This document shows positions 7,668 through 14,858 of a stretch of 64,000 bases of DNA, piece after piece. Below the pieces are notes generated by a model. That model was not told the DNA's origin. It saw nothing but the letters and a program-made list of their open reading frames with translations, and made no database searches. Source of the stretch: Deltaproteobacteria bacterium (lineage in GTDB: Bacteria > Myxococcota_A > UBA9160 > PR03); assembly GCA_035063765.1 (NCBI GenBank), contig JAPSFT010000001.1, positions 71,497 to 135,496 of the forward strand. The letters are read 5' to 3'. The position numbers and the translations under genes were made by a program. Positions within the stretch are counted from its first letter, which is position 1; each line of letters begins with the position of its first letter.

Positions 7668-9467
7668 TCAGGTGGTCGTTGCGTCCGTCAGGATCGCGAA
7701 CGACTCGGGGTGCCGGACCGCCACGTCGACGTCATAGAACGCGCGCAGCACGAGGCCGCCCGAGTCGGCGAGCGTGATCGGATCAGTCGTCACGTCGAGC
7801 ACGCCCCATTCGCCGATCAGCAGATCGCGCCAGTTGCCGAAGATGATGGCCGAGCAGACGGCGCCGCTCGAGCCCTTCACGAGGTTCGAGGGCACCTGGT
7901 TCGAGACCGCGGCGCGGCTGCCGTTCAGGAGCCCGAACCCGGGCAGCGTGCCCGCCGGGTGCTCCCACACGAATTCGGCGGTATCCGTGGCCTTCTCCGT
8001 CGTCTTGAGCTTGCTACGCACTTTCGCGTTCGTGAGGTAGGCGAGCGAGCCCACGTCGGCGTTGTCCGCCGCGACCTCGCGCTCGAGCGCCACGACGTGC
8101 GCCCAGGTGGGCGGCCCGCCGTTCGCGCCGATGGCGACGCTCCCGACGCCCGTCGTCCCGAGGATGCCGAGCGGCTGGTTGCCGGCGCCCGAGCCCGCGA
8201 TCGCGGCCAGGTCGACCGCGAGGCCGAGGACGAGCGCCAGGTCGTTGCGCACGAGATGCTCGATGGCCGGCGTACCCTGGAGCAGCATCTTGCGCGTCAC
8301 GTTCGTTCGCGCAGCGACCGTCTTCGGCGTCATCGAGACCGCGTCGAAGCCGGAGTCCGAGGCGGTCACCGTGCCGCCCTCGGCGAGCCATTGCGCCGAG
8401 GCCGCACCGCTCTGGCGCGGGATGTCGACGTCGCCGACGAGCCCCGGGAGGATCGTCGCGCCGAGGGCCCGCACCGCCGCGTTGTTGCGCAGGAGGTCGA
8501 TGAACGAGCCCGCGAGGAGCTCGGTCCCGACGAGCGCCGCGCCCGCCGCGCCGCCGCCCTTCTCGATCGTGCGCGCCTGCGGCGCCGTCAGCACGTCCGG
8601 CGGAACGAAGAACCCGCGCGCCTCGCGGCCGAGCTGCTTCGCGACCGCTTCGGACGCCTCGAGCTCGAGGCCCGCGCTACGCCAGTCGCGCGAGGCGAAG
8701 GCCTTCGCCGCGCGCACGAGCGAGTAGCGCTCGATCTCGCGCCCGCCCATGCCGATGGTCGGCATCTCGAGCGGCTTGGCGGGCGGCACGGCGTTCTTCA
8801 GCGTCCAGGCCTTGAAGTCGCCGCTCGCCCACTCCTCGTTGATCGCGCGCTCGCCCTGCTCGCGCACGTTCCATCGCTCCGCCACCGCGCGGATCTCGGC
8901 GATCCGCTCGCGCTCGAGCTGCGCGGGAGTCTTTCCGTTGGGTTCCATGATCTCGATCCTCTCCTGCGCGCGGCCGATGCCCACGGTCGGGTCGGCCGCG
9001 ATCGCCACAAGCGACACCTCGAACGGCGTCCACCTGGTTGCCGTGTAGGTGTCGCGCTCCTCGCCTTCCTGGCGCTCGACTTGGTCGAGCGAGTACCCGA
9101 TCGAAATCTCCGGTAGGAGGCCCTCGAGGACGTCCGCGAAGAGCTCACGGGCGCGGCGCCCGTTCCCGAACCGCAGGCGCCCGCGCAGGCGCCGGCCCTC
9201 GAGGCGGATCGCCTCGACGCGACCGATGGGCTCGCGCGGATCGTGCGCGAAGAGGAGCGCCAGGCCCCGCTTCGCTCGCGAGAGGTCGACGGCCTCGCGG
9301 GTGTGCCGGAGCACCTCGCGCCCGTACGCCCGCTCGACCGGCTCCTCGCTCGAGAGCGAGGCCTCGACGACGCGCTCGGTGTCGCCCGACGCTCGCTCGC
9401 CGAGCTCGAGCGTGAAGACGCGACGCGCCACGCTACCCCGGGCCGGAGGCCCGCCAGGCTGGCTCAT
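7668..9467 (-). CDS. Fused prohead protease and HK97-fold major capsid protein
   Basis: A 599-residue protein from ATG 9467. Residues 1-165 match the S78 (HK97 gp4-type) maturation protease: catalytic His in LLFAHDPREPIGRV and catalytic Ser in LPEISIGYS. A helical delta-like scaffold segment follows (about 175-270, EPNGKTPAQLERERI). Residues about 300-599 are an HK97-type major capsid domain (AQWLAEGGTVTASD, MTPKTVAARTNVTRKML, GAGNQPLGIL, DVAVRHPESFAIL). The fusion would deliver protease, scaffold and shell as one polypeptide. The gene is the strongest phage marker in the element and looks intact. Confidence 0.92.
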   Translation of the reverse strand: MSQPGGPPARGSVARRVFTLELGERASGDTERVVEASLSSEEPVERAYGREVLRHTREAVDLSRAKRGLALLFAHDPREPIGRVEAIRLEGRRLRGRLRFGNGRRARELFADVLEGLLPEISIGYSLDQVERQEGEERDTYTATRWTPFEVSLVAIAADPTVGIGRAQERIEIMEPNGKTPAQLERERIAEIRAVAERWNVREQGERAINEEWASGDFKAWTLKNAVPPAKPLEMPTIGMGGREIERYSLVRAAKAFASRDWRSAGLELEASEAVAKQLGREARGFFVPPDVLTAPQARTIEKGGGAAGAALVGTELLAGSFIDLLRNNAAVRALGATILPGLVGDVDIPRQSGAASAQWLAEGGTVTASDSGFDAVSMTPKTVAARTNVTRKMLLQGTPAIEHLVRNDLALVLGLAVDLAAIAGSGAGNQPLGILGTTGVGSVAIGANGGPPTWAHVVALEREVAADNADVGSLAYLTNAKVRSKLKTTEKATDTAEFVWEHPAGTLPGFGLLNGSRAAVSNQVPSNLVKGSSGAVCSAIIFGNWRDLLIGEWGVLDVTTDPITLADSGGLVLRAFYDVDVAVRHPESFAILTDATTT

Positions 9468-9841
9468 TGGATGAGTCTCGTTCGGTGAGCTGCGGCGCGG
9501 GTTGCTGTGCTCGCCGCGCTCGGGGCCGGCCGCCAGGCCGGGTGCGGAGTCGCGATCGCGCGCAGGGTGCGCCTGGAGCCCTCGTCCCGCCGGCGGCGAG
9601 CTCCTCGGCGCGGTCCCCCGCGCGGGGTCGTCTCGCTACCTCGGGTCGCGATGGGCTGGGCTCCCGAGCCCATCGCGTCGGCCCCGCGAGTCCGCCGCCC
9701 TCCCGGGCGCCGCCCTCGCGGCGGCTTCCGATCCGCGGCCGGGTCGCTCCCTCCCGGGAGCGACACGCCACCGCGGCCGGCTGCTTGACGGCAGAGGCTA
9801 TCACGGCACGCCAGGAGCGCGAGCATTCGCGTGGCCCTCCT
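9468..9841. other. Structured non-coding tract between annealing protein and capsid genes
   Basis: 374 bases with no convincing gene. It contains an 11 bp perfect stem with a 9-base loop (CGCGATGGGCT 9647-9657 / AGCCCATCGCG 9667-9677), a 9 bp stem with a 4-base loop (GTCGCTCCC 9743-9751 / GGGAGCGAC 9756-9764) flanked by direct copies of CCGCGGCCGG (9733-9742, 9771-9780), and a 12 bp palindrome CCCCGCGCGGGG at 9616-9627. It could hold the head-gene promoter, an RNA, an antitermination site or a packaging site. Confidence 0.5.
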
Positions 9842-10639
9842 TCAGTCGAACGGGTTCCCTTCGCTGGCGGCCGCCGCGCCCGGGCCGTCGGTGAAGGCGC
9901 CCGCGATCGCGGACACGAGCGCGTCGTAGTCGCGCGCGAGCACGTCGCCGGAGTGCTCGTAGCCGTGCGTCGCGAGGAGCGCGCGCACGCGCGCCTCGAC
10001 GTCGGCGCGGTCGAAGCCCTGCGCCGTGCCGGCCTCGGCAGCGACGGCGAACAGGCGCCTACGCTGCGCGTCGCTGATGCGCCGCTCGGCGCCGCCGCTG
10101 CGCGCCGGCCGCTCCGGCGCGCGCGACTGGCGCCGGGGCTCGCGCTCCTCGCGCGCCTCGGCCGAGCGCCGCGAGGGCGGCGCGCAGGCGGCCTGGCCGT
10201 CGTCGTCGTCGTCGGTCGCGATGCCAAGGAGCGCCGCCAAGGCGTAGCGCCGGGCGTAGGTGAGGGCCGAGCCGACCCCCTGCGCGTCAGCGCGCGTGAC
10301 GGGTAGCAGGAGCTCCGTCTCGAGCGCGGCACCCGATGCGTGCAGCACGATCGTGCGCACGCCCGCGCTCCGTGGGTCGGCGACGAGCGGTATCTGCACG
10401 ATGGCCAGCGCGTGCCGCGCGAGCACCGGGCGCGCGAGCTCGAGCACCTGGCCGAGCGTCGCGTAGGCGTAGGAGTAGTTGCCCTTGTCGGTGCGGACGT
10501 CCGCGCGGGCGTCGGCGGCCACGTTGCGGAGCTCGCCGAGGGCGGACACGAGCGCCGCCGCGAGCGTCGGCGCGACGCTGGCGCCCGGGTCGACCGGCGG
10601 CGGGGTCGGCTCCTGGGGGGGCGTCGGGTCATCGGTCAT
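9842..10639 (-). CDS. erf: ERF-family single-strand annealing recombinase
   Basis: A 265-residue protein (ATG 10639). The core GNYSYAYATLGQVLELARPVLARHAL, near residues 45-70, and GVGSALTYARRYALAALLGI, followed by an acidic DDDDDG, are hallmarks of the ERF superfamily, which anneals single strands during phage replication and recombination. A basic linker leads to a C-terminal helical domain ending in the short NPFD tail. The start overlaps the upstream zinc-protein gene by 11 bases. Confidence 0.9.
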   Translation of the reverse strand: MTDDPTPPQEPTPPPVDPGASVAPTLAAALVSALGELRNVAADARADVRTDKGNYSYAYATLGQVLELARPVLARHALAIVQIPLVADPRSAGVRTIVLHASGAALETELLLPVTRADAQGVGSALTYARRYALAALLGIATDDDDDGQAACAPPSRRSAEAREEREPRRQSRAPERPARSGGAERRISDAQRRRLFAVAAEAGTAQGFDRADVEARVRALLATHGYEHSGDVLARDYDALVSAIAGAFTDGPGAAAASEGNPFD

Positions 10640-11003
10640 GGCGTGTCTCCCTCTGGCGCATGAGCGCCTCGATCTGCCTGCGCCCGCCGGCCCGCCGCGG
10701 CTGGGGTCTCGGCCTGGCGGCGAGCCCACGCAGGCGGTCGGTCTCGAGGGCCTCGCAGCGGGTGCAGCGCACCGGCGCCCCGAGCTGCGGGTGCCGGCGG
10801 CGGAAGGTCGGCTCGTCGCAGGCGCAGCACTCGACGAGCGGCAGGTGGGCGTCGTCACGCCGGGACACCTCCCCCTCTTGGGTGGCCCGGCTCGGGTGTC
10901 CCGAGTGTCCCCCCTCCGTAGGAGGGGACACCTCGGGACACCGGGACACCGGGGGTGTCCCGAGTGTCCGGGACACCTCGGGACACGCGGGACACTCCAG
11001 CAT
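10629..11003 (-). CDS. Zinc-binding small protein overlapping an iteron tract
   Basis: A 124-residue frame whose ATG overlaps the helicase stop (TGATG at 11001-11005). The C-terminal half has two Cys pairs (CCAC and CTRC) spaced like a zinc ribbon. The N-terminal part is low-complexity, encoded by the GGGACAC repeat cluster, and repeats CPEVS twice. A shorter version starting at an internal GTG (near 10867) just before the zinc ribbon is possible. The role is unknown; it lies between helicase and annealing protein in the replication block. Confidence 0.5.
   Translation of the reverse strand: MLECPACPEVSRTLGTPPVSRCPEVSPPTEGGHSGHPSRATQEGEVSRRDDAHLPLVECCACDEPTFRRRHPQLGAPVRCTRCEALETDRLRGLAARPRPQPRRAGGRRQIEALMRQRETRHDR
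10862..10995. repeat. GGGACAC heptamer cluster (iteron-like)
   Basis: Ten exact heptamers in 134 bases: GGGACAC at 10862, 10925, 10935, 10943, 10970, 10980 and 10989, and its complement GTGTCCC at 10896, 10905 and 10955, with one imperfect copy at 10964. Most neighbouring copies are 8-10 bases apart, close to one helical turn. The cluster lies directly downstream of the helicase gene, the position of the replication origin in several satellite families. Confidence 0.75.
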
Positions 11004-12493
11004 CAGAGCACCTCCAGGCCGCTCTCGGGCAGCAGGCGGAATCGATCCGGCAGCTCGTCGGCGATCCGGCGCGCGAGCGCCTTCGCGTCCGTGCGGCGCT
11101 TGCCCGAGGGCTTCCTCTCGGGCGCGATCTCGAACAGGTGCCGCGCCAGGTCGGTCACGGTGTAGGAGCCCGACTCGAGGTCGAGCAGGCGTGCCCGGAG
11201 CGCCTCGGCCTCGGCGCAGGTCGGCGGCCCGGCCAGCTCCCAGCGGATCACACGGTCGCCGTGGGTCGCCGTCGCGAAGTAGAGCTCGGAGAGCGGGGGC
11301 ACGTCGTTGACGACCGCGTCGAGCATCCGCACGCCCGGCTCGATCTCCCAGAGGGTCGCCACGCTGCGCGCGAGCTGCGCCAGGACGGCGCTCCCGCGGA
11401 TCTCCTCCATCCGCTCGCCCTTCGTCAGCTCGGCGGCCGGCTTCGCCTTCGGCGGGCGCTTGCGCGGGTGGTGGATCAGGACGCCCGACGGGCCGAGCGA
11501 CTCGGCGATCCGGTCGAGCTGATCGATCGCGAGGCGCGCGCCCTCGTCGTCGTTCACGGTCAGTCCCGGCGGCAAGAAGTGCTGGTAGGGGTCGATCACG
11601 AACACGTCGTAGCGGCCGTCCGCGATCGTGTTGCCGAGCACCTCCACGCCATGATCGTCGAGCGGGAGCGCGCGCTTCTCCTTGCCGATGATCGCGACGC
11701 GGCCGTCCATCCATGCGCCGTCCGGGGCGAGCGCGGCGAGCTTGCGGACGATTGACAAGGTGGTGTCGTCCTTGCTCACGATCAGGGCGCGCATCGGGTC
11801 GCGGCCGTCGTGGCGGCCCGTCCAGGGCTCGCGGCCGTAGATCAGGTCCACGACTACCCGGACGATCGAGGTCGTCTTGCCGATGCCTGTCTGCCCCGCG
11901 TAGACGGTCGTCAGGCCGGGGTAGAGGACATGCGTCGCGACGGGGACGATCGAGGGCGCCGCGGCTAGCGTGGCGAGCTGCTCGCGGGTGGGCACCAGCT
12001 CGACGTAGCTCCGGATGCGCGGCTCCTGCGCGCCCAGCTCCGACGCGATCGCGCCGAGCTCCCGGCGCGCCACCTCGCGCAGATCGTCGGGCGTCGCGGG
12101 CTCGACGAGCCGCGCCGCCAGGAGCCGCTCGCGGCGCTCGAGCGCCTCGCGATGGACGGCGCGCGCGTGCGCCAGGACGTGCGCACCCGTCGCCGCGCCA
12201 TCGGCCAGCTCGGCGAGCCGCACCGCCGCACGGTGCGCGTCGCCCGTGGACTCGCGCGACATCGCGGCGTGTAGGGTCGGTAGGTCGATCGGGTCGCCGC
12301 GGTCGGCCAGGTCGAGCATCGCCTGCGCGACCCGCGCGAGGAGCGGGTCGGCGAGGTCCGCGGGCGTCGCGATCGCGAGCGCCTCGCGCACCCGCTCGGG
12401 GTCGCCCCCCACGAGGAGGCCGCCGAGCAGGGACTCCGCCGGCGACGGGATCGCGCGGTCGGGGGGCGGCGCTACACTTGCGGGCACCTGCAT
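11003..12493 (-). CDS. Replicative helicase-like ATPase (DnaB-N domain plus RepA-type motor)
   Basis: A 496-residue protein from ATG 12493. Residues 15-110 resemble the DnaB N-terminal domain (SPAESLLGGLLVGG, ADRGDPIDLPTLHAAM). From about 185 there is a RecA-like motor with Walker A GQTGIGKTT, Walker B VFVIDPY, a GVLIHHPRKR sensor segment and RGSAVLAQLARSV, as in RepA-type helicases of plasmids and phage. The C-terminus looks like a winged helix. It would unwind the element's origin. It is translationally coupled to the zinc protein gene. Confidence 0.88.
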   Translation of the reverse strand: MQVPASVAPPPDRAIPSPAESLLGGLLVGGDPERVREALAIATPADLADPLLARVAQAMLDLADRGDPIDLPTLHAAMSRESTGDAHRAAVRLAELADGAATGAHVLAHARAVHREALERRERLLAARLVEPATPDDLREVARRELGAIASELGAQEPRIRSYVELVPTREQLATLAAAPSIVPVATHVLYPGLTTVYAGQTGIGKTTSIVRVVVDLIYGREPWTGRHDGRDPMRALIVSKDDTTLSIVRKLAALAPDGAWMDGRVAIIGKEKRALPLDDHGVEVLGNTIADGRYDVFVIDPYQHFLPPGLTVNDDEGARLAIDQLDRIAESLGPSGVLIHHPRKRPPKAKPAAELTKGERMEEIRGSAVLAQLARSVATLWEIEPGVRMLDAVVNDVPPLSELYFATATHGDRVIRWELAGPPTCAEAEALRARLLDLESGSYTVTDLARHLFEIAPERKPSGKRRTDAKALARRIADELPDRFRLLPESGLEVL

Positions 12494-12544
12494 CCGTGTC
12501 CTCGACCCCGCCGTGGTCTCGTCGCCGCGGCGGGGTCACTCGTC

Positions 12545-12817
12545 TCAGCCCGCGCTCCTCGCCTCGCGCTCGAGCACGCGCTCGGCGACGGCCTCGGCGC
12601 GCGCCGTCGTGCGCGCGGCCTCGCGGCGCCACCACGCCTCGACGTCGACGCGCAGGACGCGGATCGCGCGCCCGCGCCGGACGCCGGGGATCTCGCCGCG
12701 GCGGATCAGCTCACCCAGGTACGCGCGCGACAGGCCGTACACGCGCTCTACCCCGCGCATGGACAGCGTCGCGCGGTCGTGGTCGCGCTCGATGATCGGT
12801 CGAGTGTCGCGGGGCAT
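12545..12817 (-). CDS. AlpA/excisionase-like helix-turn-helix protein
   Basis: A 90-residue protein from ATG 12817 with a MerR-type winged HTH (MRGVERVYGLSRAYLGELIRRGEIPGVRRG, shown here only to locate residues 20-49) followed by VDVEAWWRR, the standard ending of AlpA/Xis-type DNA-binding domains. In satellites and integrative elements such proteins act as excisionase or activate the integrase. It lies directly upstream of the helicase. Confidence 0.78.
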   Translation of the reverse strand: MPRDTRPIIERDHDRATLSMRGVERVYGLSRAYLGELIRRGEIPGVRRGRAIRVLRVDVEAWWRREAARTTARAEAVAERVLEREARSAG

Positions 12818-12875
12818 GGGCGCACACTGCGCCGATTGCGCGCGGCGTGCACGTCAGAACTTGGTGCCACCTTTT

Positions 12876-13448
12876 TCATCGTGCGCGCGGCGGCAGCGGC
12901 TTCCGAGGTGTCGGGTCGTGGTCCCGGGCTGCGTGGAGCGCCGCCAGGAGCGCGCTCTCACTGTTCGCCGCGTAGAGCTCGCGGAGCCTGGCGATCGCGG
13001 CTCCTGGGGCCAGCGGGCAGCCCGGGACGCCCACCTCGAGCGGAGCGCGCGGGCCGGATTCGATCGCGAGGCGCACGATGCCCTGCCCCTGCGTGAGCGC
13101 GCGGTAGGCGGCGATGAGCTCGCGCGGGTCGCGCTTGCGGGGCCGCTGCCAGCCCATCGCGCGCTGGACGCGCTGGAGCTTCTGGCGGTCGGTTGCCTCG
13201 GAGCCCAGCACCTCGAGCGCCAGGCGCTCGCGTGCCGCGCGATCGTCGCCCTGCGCGTGGAGGCGGCCGAGCTCGGCCGCCATCTCCTCGCCTAGCGCGC
13301 GCAGCGCAGCGAGCACGGTCGCGCGCGAGGCGCCGGTCTCGATCGCCTGGCCGAGCGCCTGGTAGGCCGCTGCCGTTCGCGCGCGGCCGCGGAAGCGGCC
13401 GATGCTCTCCGCCATCCGGCGGAGCCGTCGCATCTCCGGGTCGGACAC
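12876..13448 (-). CDS. Uncharacterised helical protein, first gene of the element's left-directed block
   Basis: 190 residues if translation starts at GTG 13448, which has GAGGAG 10 bases upstream; the frame remains open to 13610. It is rich in Arg, Ala and Leu, with helical segments (RARTAAAYQALGQAI, RKRDPRELIAAYRAL) and no Cys/His cluster. No family is recognised. Its position at the head of the replication block suggests a regulator or replication accessory. Confidence 0.5.
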   Translation of the reverse strand: MSDPEMRRLRRMAESIGRFRGRARTAAAYQALGQAIETGASRATVLAALRALGEEMAAELGRLHAQGDDRAARERLALEVLGSEATDRQKLQRVQRAMGWQRPRKRDPRELIAAYRALTQGQGIVRLAIESGPRAPLEVGVPGCPLAPGAAIARLRELYAANSESALLAALHAARDHDPTPRKPLPPRAR

Positions 13449-13687
13449 GCTGCCGCTGCTCCTCGCGGCGCTCCGGTGGGAGCCTCGGGGCAGGGAGCGG
13501 AGCGGCTCCCGTTCGGCTGGCCGGCCTAGCCCCGAGGCGAATCGCTCAGGTGGGGGGACTACTGGGGGGACTCCCCTCATTCGTCGCCACACCGGGCCAT
13601 GTAAGGCCATTGCGAGGGGATGCGCAACCCCGCGGAATCACAGGAAGTCGAGTAGAGACGCAGAGATGCGTCAGACACTCGAGCCCA
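13449..13687. other. Right-end control region of the element
   Basis: Non-coding stretch between the first element gene and the right attachment repeat. It holds the right arm-type repeat pair (13550-13572), a GACGCA-GAGA-TGCGTC hairpin at 13657-13672, and probably the promoter of the leftward operon. Confidence 0.45.
13550..13572. repeat. Right arm-type repeat pair
   Basis: GTGGGGGGACT followed 12 bases later by CTGGGGGGACT, same orientation as the left pair at 4594-4616, and 115 bases from the right attachment core. Candidate integrase or excisionase arm sites. Confidence 0.6.
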
Positions 13688-13728
13688 TTAGGAAACCGCT
13701 GCTCTATCCATCTGAGCTACGGGGGCGG
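13688..13728. repeat. Right attachment repeat: orphan 5' half of tRNA-Arg
   Basis: Identical to 4481-4521. It holds the 5' acceptor strand, D-arm and anticodon loop of the tRNA on the minus strand, but no 3' half follows. It is the chromosome's original 5' half, still joined to the original upstream sequence. Confidence 0.93.
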
Positions 13729-13737
13729 GAGGCGGGA

Positions 13738-13767
13738 AGGCTAGCGACCGTGGGGACTCGTTGCGAA
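13738..13767 (-). promoter_or_regulatory. Possible original tRNA-Arg promoter, now driving a half tRNA
   Basis: On the minus strand TTCGCA and TAGCCT are separated by 18 bases and lie just upstream of the orphan tRNA 5' half. A weak match, supported mainly by its position. Confidence 0.3.
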
Positions 13768-13904
13768 CGATCCTCGTGGCGATCCCTCTCGGGTGAGCGA
13801 AGGGGACGGAGCCGAAGGCAGCGCCCATCAGCTTGTGGACTCGTTCCTTCGAGTTCGAGTCGGAACGACGCTCCCGTGCGTCGAAGAGGTGACGGGGGTG
13901 CGCC

Positions 13905-14327
13905 GTGCCTGGTCTCCTCCTCGCCGCCCTGCGGGTCGGCTCCCTACTCGTGCTCGGAGCGCCAGCGCTCGCGGGTGACGACTACACCGGTTCCATCGCG
14001 CCGGGTCTGCACCCGCGCCTGACGGCCGCGACGGTCGCGGATCTCGTCGGGGCCGGCGGCAGCGCCGCGCCCGCGGGCGTGCGCCGGATCACGGCGTTGG
14101 AGTGCGTCCGTGGGGACGACATCGGGCGAGCGGGAAGCACGGCGCCCTTCTGGATCGTACGTGTGGAGGGCCATTTCGTGAACCTGCGCACGCCGCCGGG
14201 GTGCCCCGCGCAGGTGGCTCCCGAGGGCTTCTACGTGATCGACGATGCGACCGGCAGCATGGTCGCCCGGGGATTCGTCGGCGGGCGATTCACTGGGCCT
14301 TGCGACCGGCTGCAGAAGGGTCGGTAG
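13905..14327 (+). CDS. Small secreted protein of unknown function
   Basis: A 140-residue protein beginning at GTG 13905 with a hydrophobic signal peptide (LLLAALRVGSLLVLGAPALAG) and likely cleavage near residue 23. The mature part has three Cys residues (ECVRGD, PGCPAQ, GPCDRL) and a compact, probably beta-rich core. No family is recognised. It is the first host gene past the element and converges with the methyltransferase gene. Confidence 0.55.
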   Translation: MPGLLLAALRVGSLLVLGAPALAGDDYTGSIAPGLHPRLTAATVADLVGAGGSAAPAGVRRITALECVRGDDIGRAGSTAPFWIVRVEGHFVNLRTPPGCPAQVAPEGFYVIDDATGSMVARGFVGGRFTGPCDRLQKGR

Positions 14328-14375
14328 ACGCGGACCGGTCTCGGCTCGGCCGCGCTGAACGCGGTTCGCGCTGCG

Positions 14376-14846
14376 CTACAGCCAGCGCCGCGTCGAGCGC
14401 TTGTAGGCGAGGTACTCGTCGCCGAACTTGGCCTCGAGGTAGGCCTCCTCGTGACGGATCGCCGTCGCGTAGACGATGGCGAGGACGAGCGGGATCGCGA
14501 GCAGGACCCAACCGTTCCCCCAGCCCCAGCCGATCGCGAGGAGCAGCAGCGCCATGCCCACGTACATGGGATTGCGCGAGCGGCGGTAGACGCCGCTCGA
14601 GACGATCGAGGGCGTGCTCTTCCACGGCTTCGGGTCCTGGCCGGTGCGGCGGAAGAGGCCGAGCGCGCCGGCCAGGAAGGCGACGCCGAGCGCCGCACCG
14701 AGCATCGCCCCCACCGCCCGCGCGGCGGGCGAGAGCGGAAGCCGCAGGGGCACGATCCCGTGGAGCCCGCCAGCGACGAGCAGGGCGAGCAGGTACACGA
14801 GCGGCGGGGGCAGCCGGACCTTCGCACCGTCGCGCTCGGCCGTCAT
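14376..14846 (-). CDS. Isoprenylcysteine/phospholipid methyltransferase-type membrane protein
   Basis: A 156-residue integral membrane protein with about four hydrophobic segments. The conserved C-terminal signature is clear: GVYRRSRNPMYVGM, then RHEEAYLEAKFGDEYLAYKRSTRRW, as in the ICMT/PEMT family that binds S-adenosylmethionine at the membrane face. Short bacterial members act on small lipids or amines; the substrate here is unknown. It may share a transcript with the secreted protein gene upstream (15407). Confidence 0.8.
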   Translation of the reverse strand: MTAERDGAKVRLPPPLVYLLALLVAGGLHGIVPLRLPLSPAARAVGAMLGAALGVAFLAGALGLFRRTGQDPKPWKSTPSIVSSGVYRRSRNPMYVGMALLLLAIGWGWGNGWVLLAIPLVLAIVYATAIRHEEAYLEAKFGDEYLAYKRSTRRWL

Positions 14847-14858
14847 CGCGGCGCCGCT

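Larger units (their letters stand above)
4481..13728. mobile_element. Integrated phage-satellite-like element in tRNA-Arg(CCT)
   Basis: Bounded by a 41 bp perfect direct repeat (4481-4521 and 13688-13728) taken from the tRNA-Arg gene, with a tyrosine integrase at the left end. Cargo from right to left: unknown protein, AlpA-like HTH, DnaB-N/RepA-type helicase, zinc protein, ERF annealing protein, structured non-coding tract, protease-capsid fusion, unknown protein, putative Nu1-like small terminase, 74-residue protein, and an oppositely oriented zinc/HTH protein. All frames are intact and tightly packed. No portal, large terminase, tail, holin or lysin is recognisable. This fits a phage satellite that uses a helper phage; a trimmed prophage is the alternative. 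Confidence 0.82.

Noticed and set aside
9464-9826. Possible 120-residue gene between ERF and capsid
   Set aside because: Low-complexity Arg/Ala-rich product, no ribosome site, and the DNA is dominated by inverted repeats.
10340-10663. Plus-strand frames within the ERF region
   Set aside because: ERF on the opposite strand has clear family motifs; these are shadows.
13793-13978. Short open frame just outside the right end of the element
   Set aside because: No ribosome site or protein-like pattern and it overlaps the better-supported secreted protein frame.
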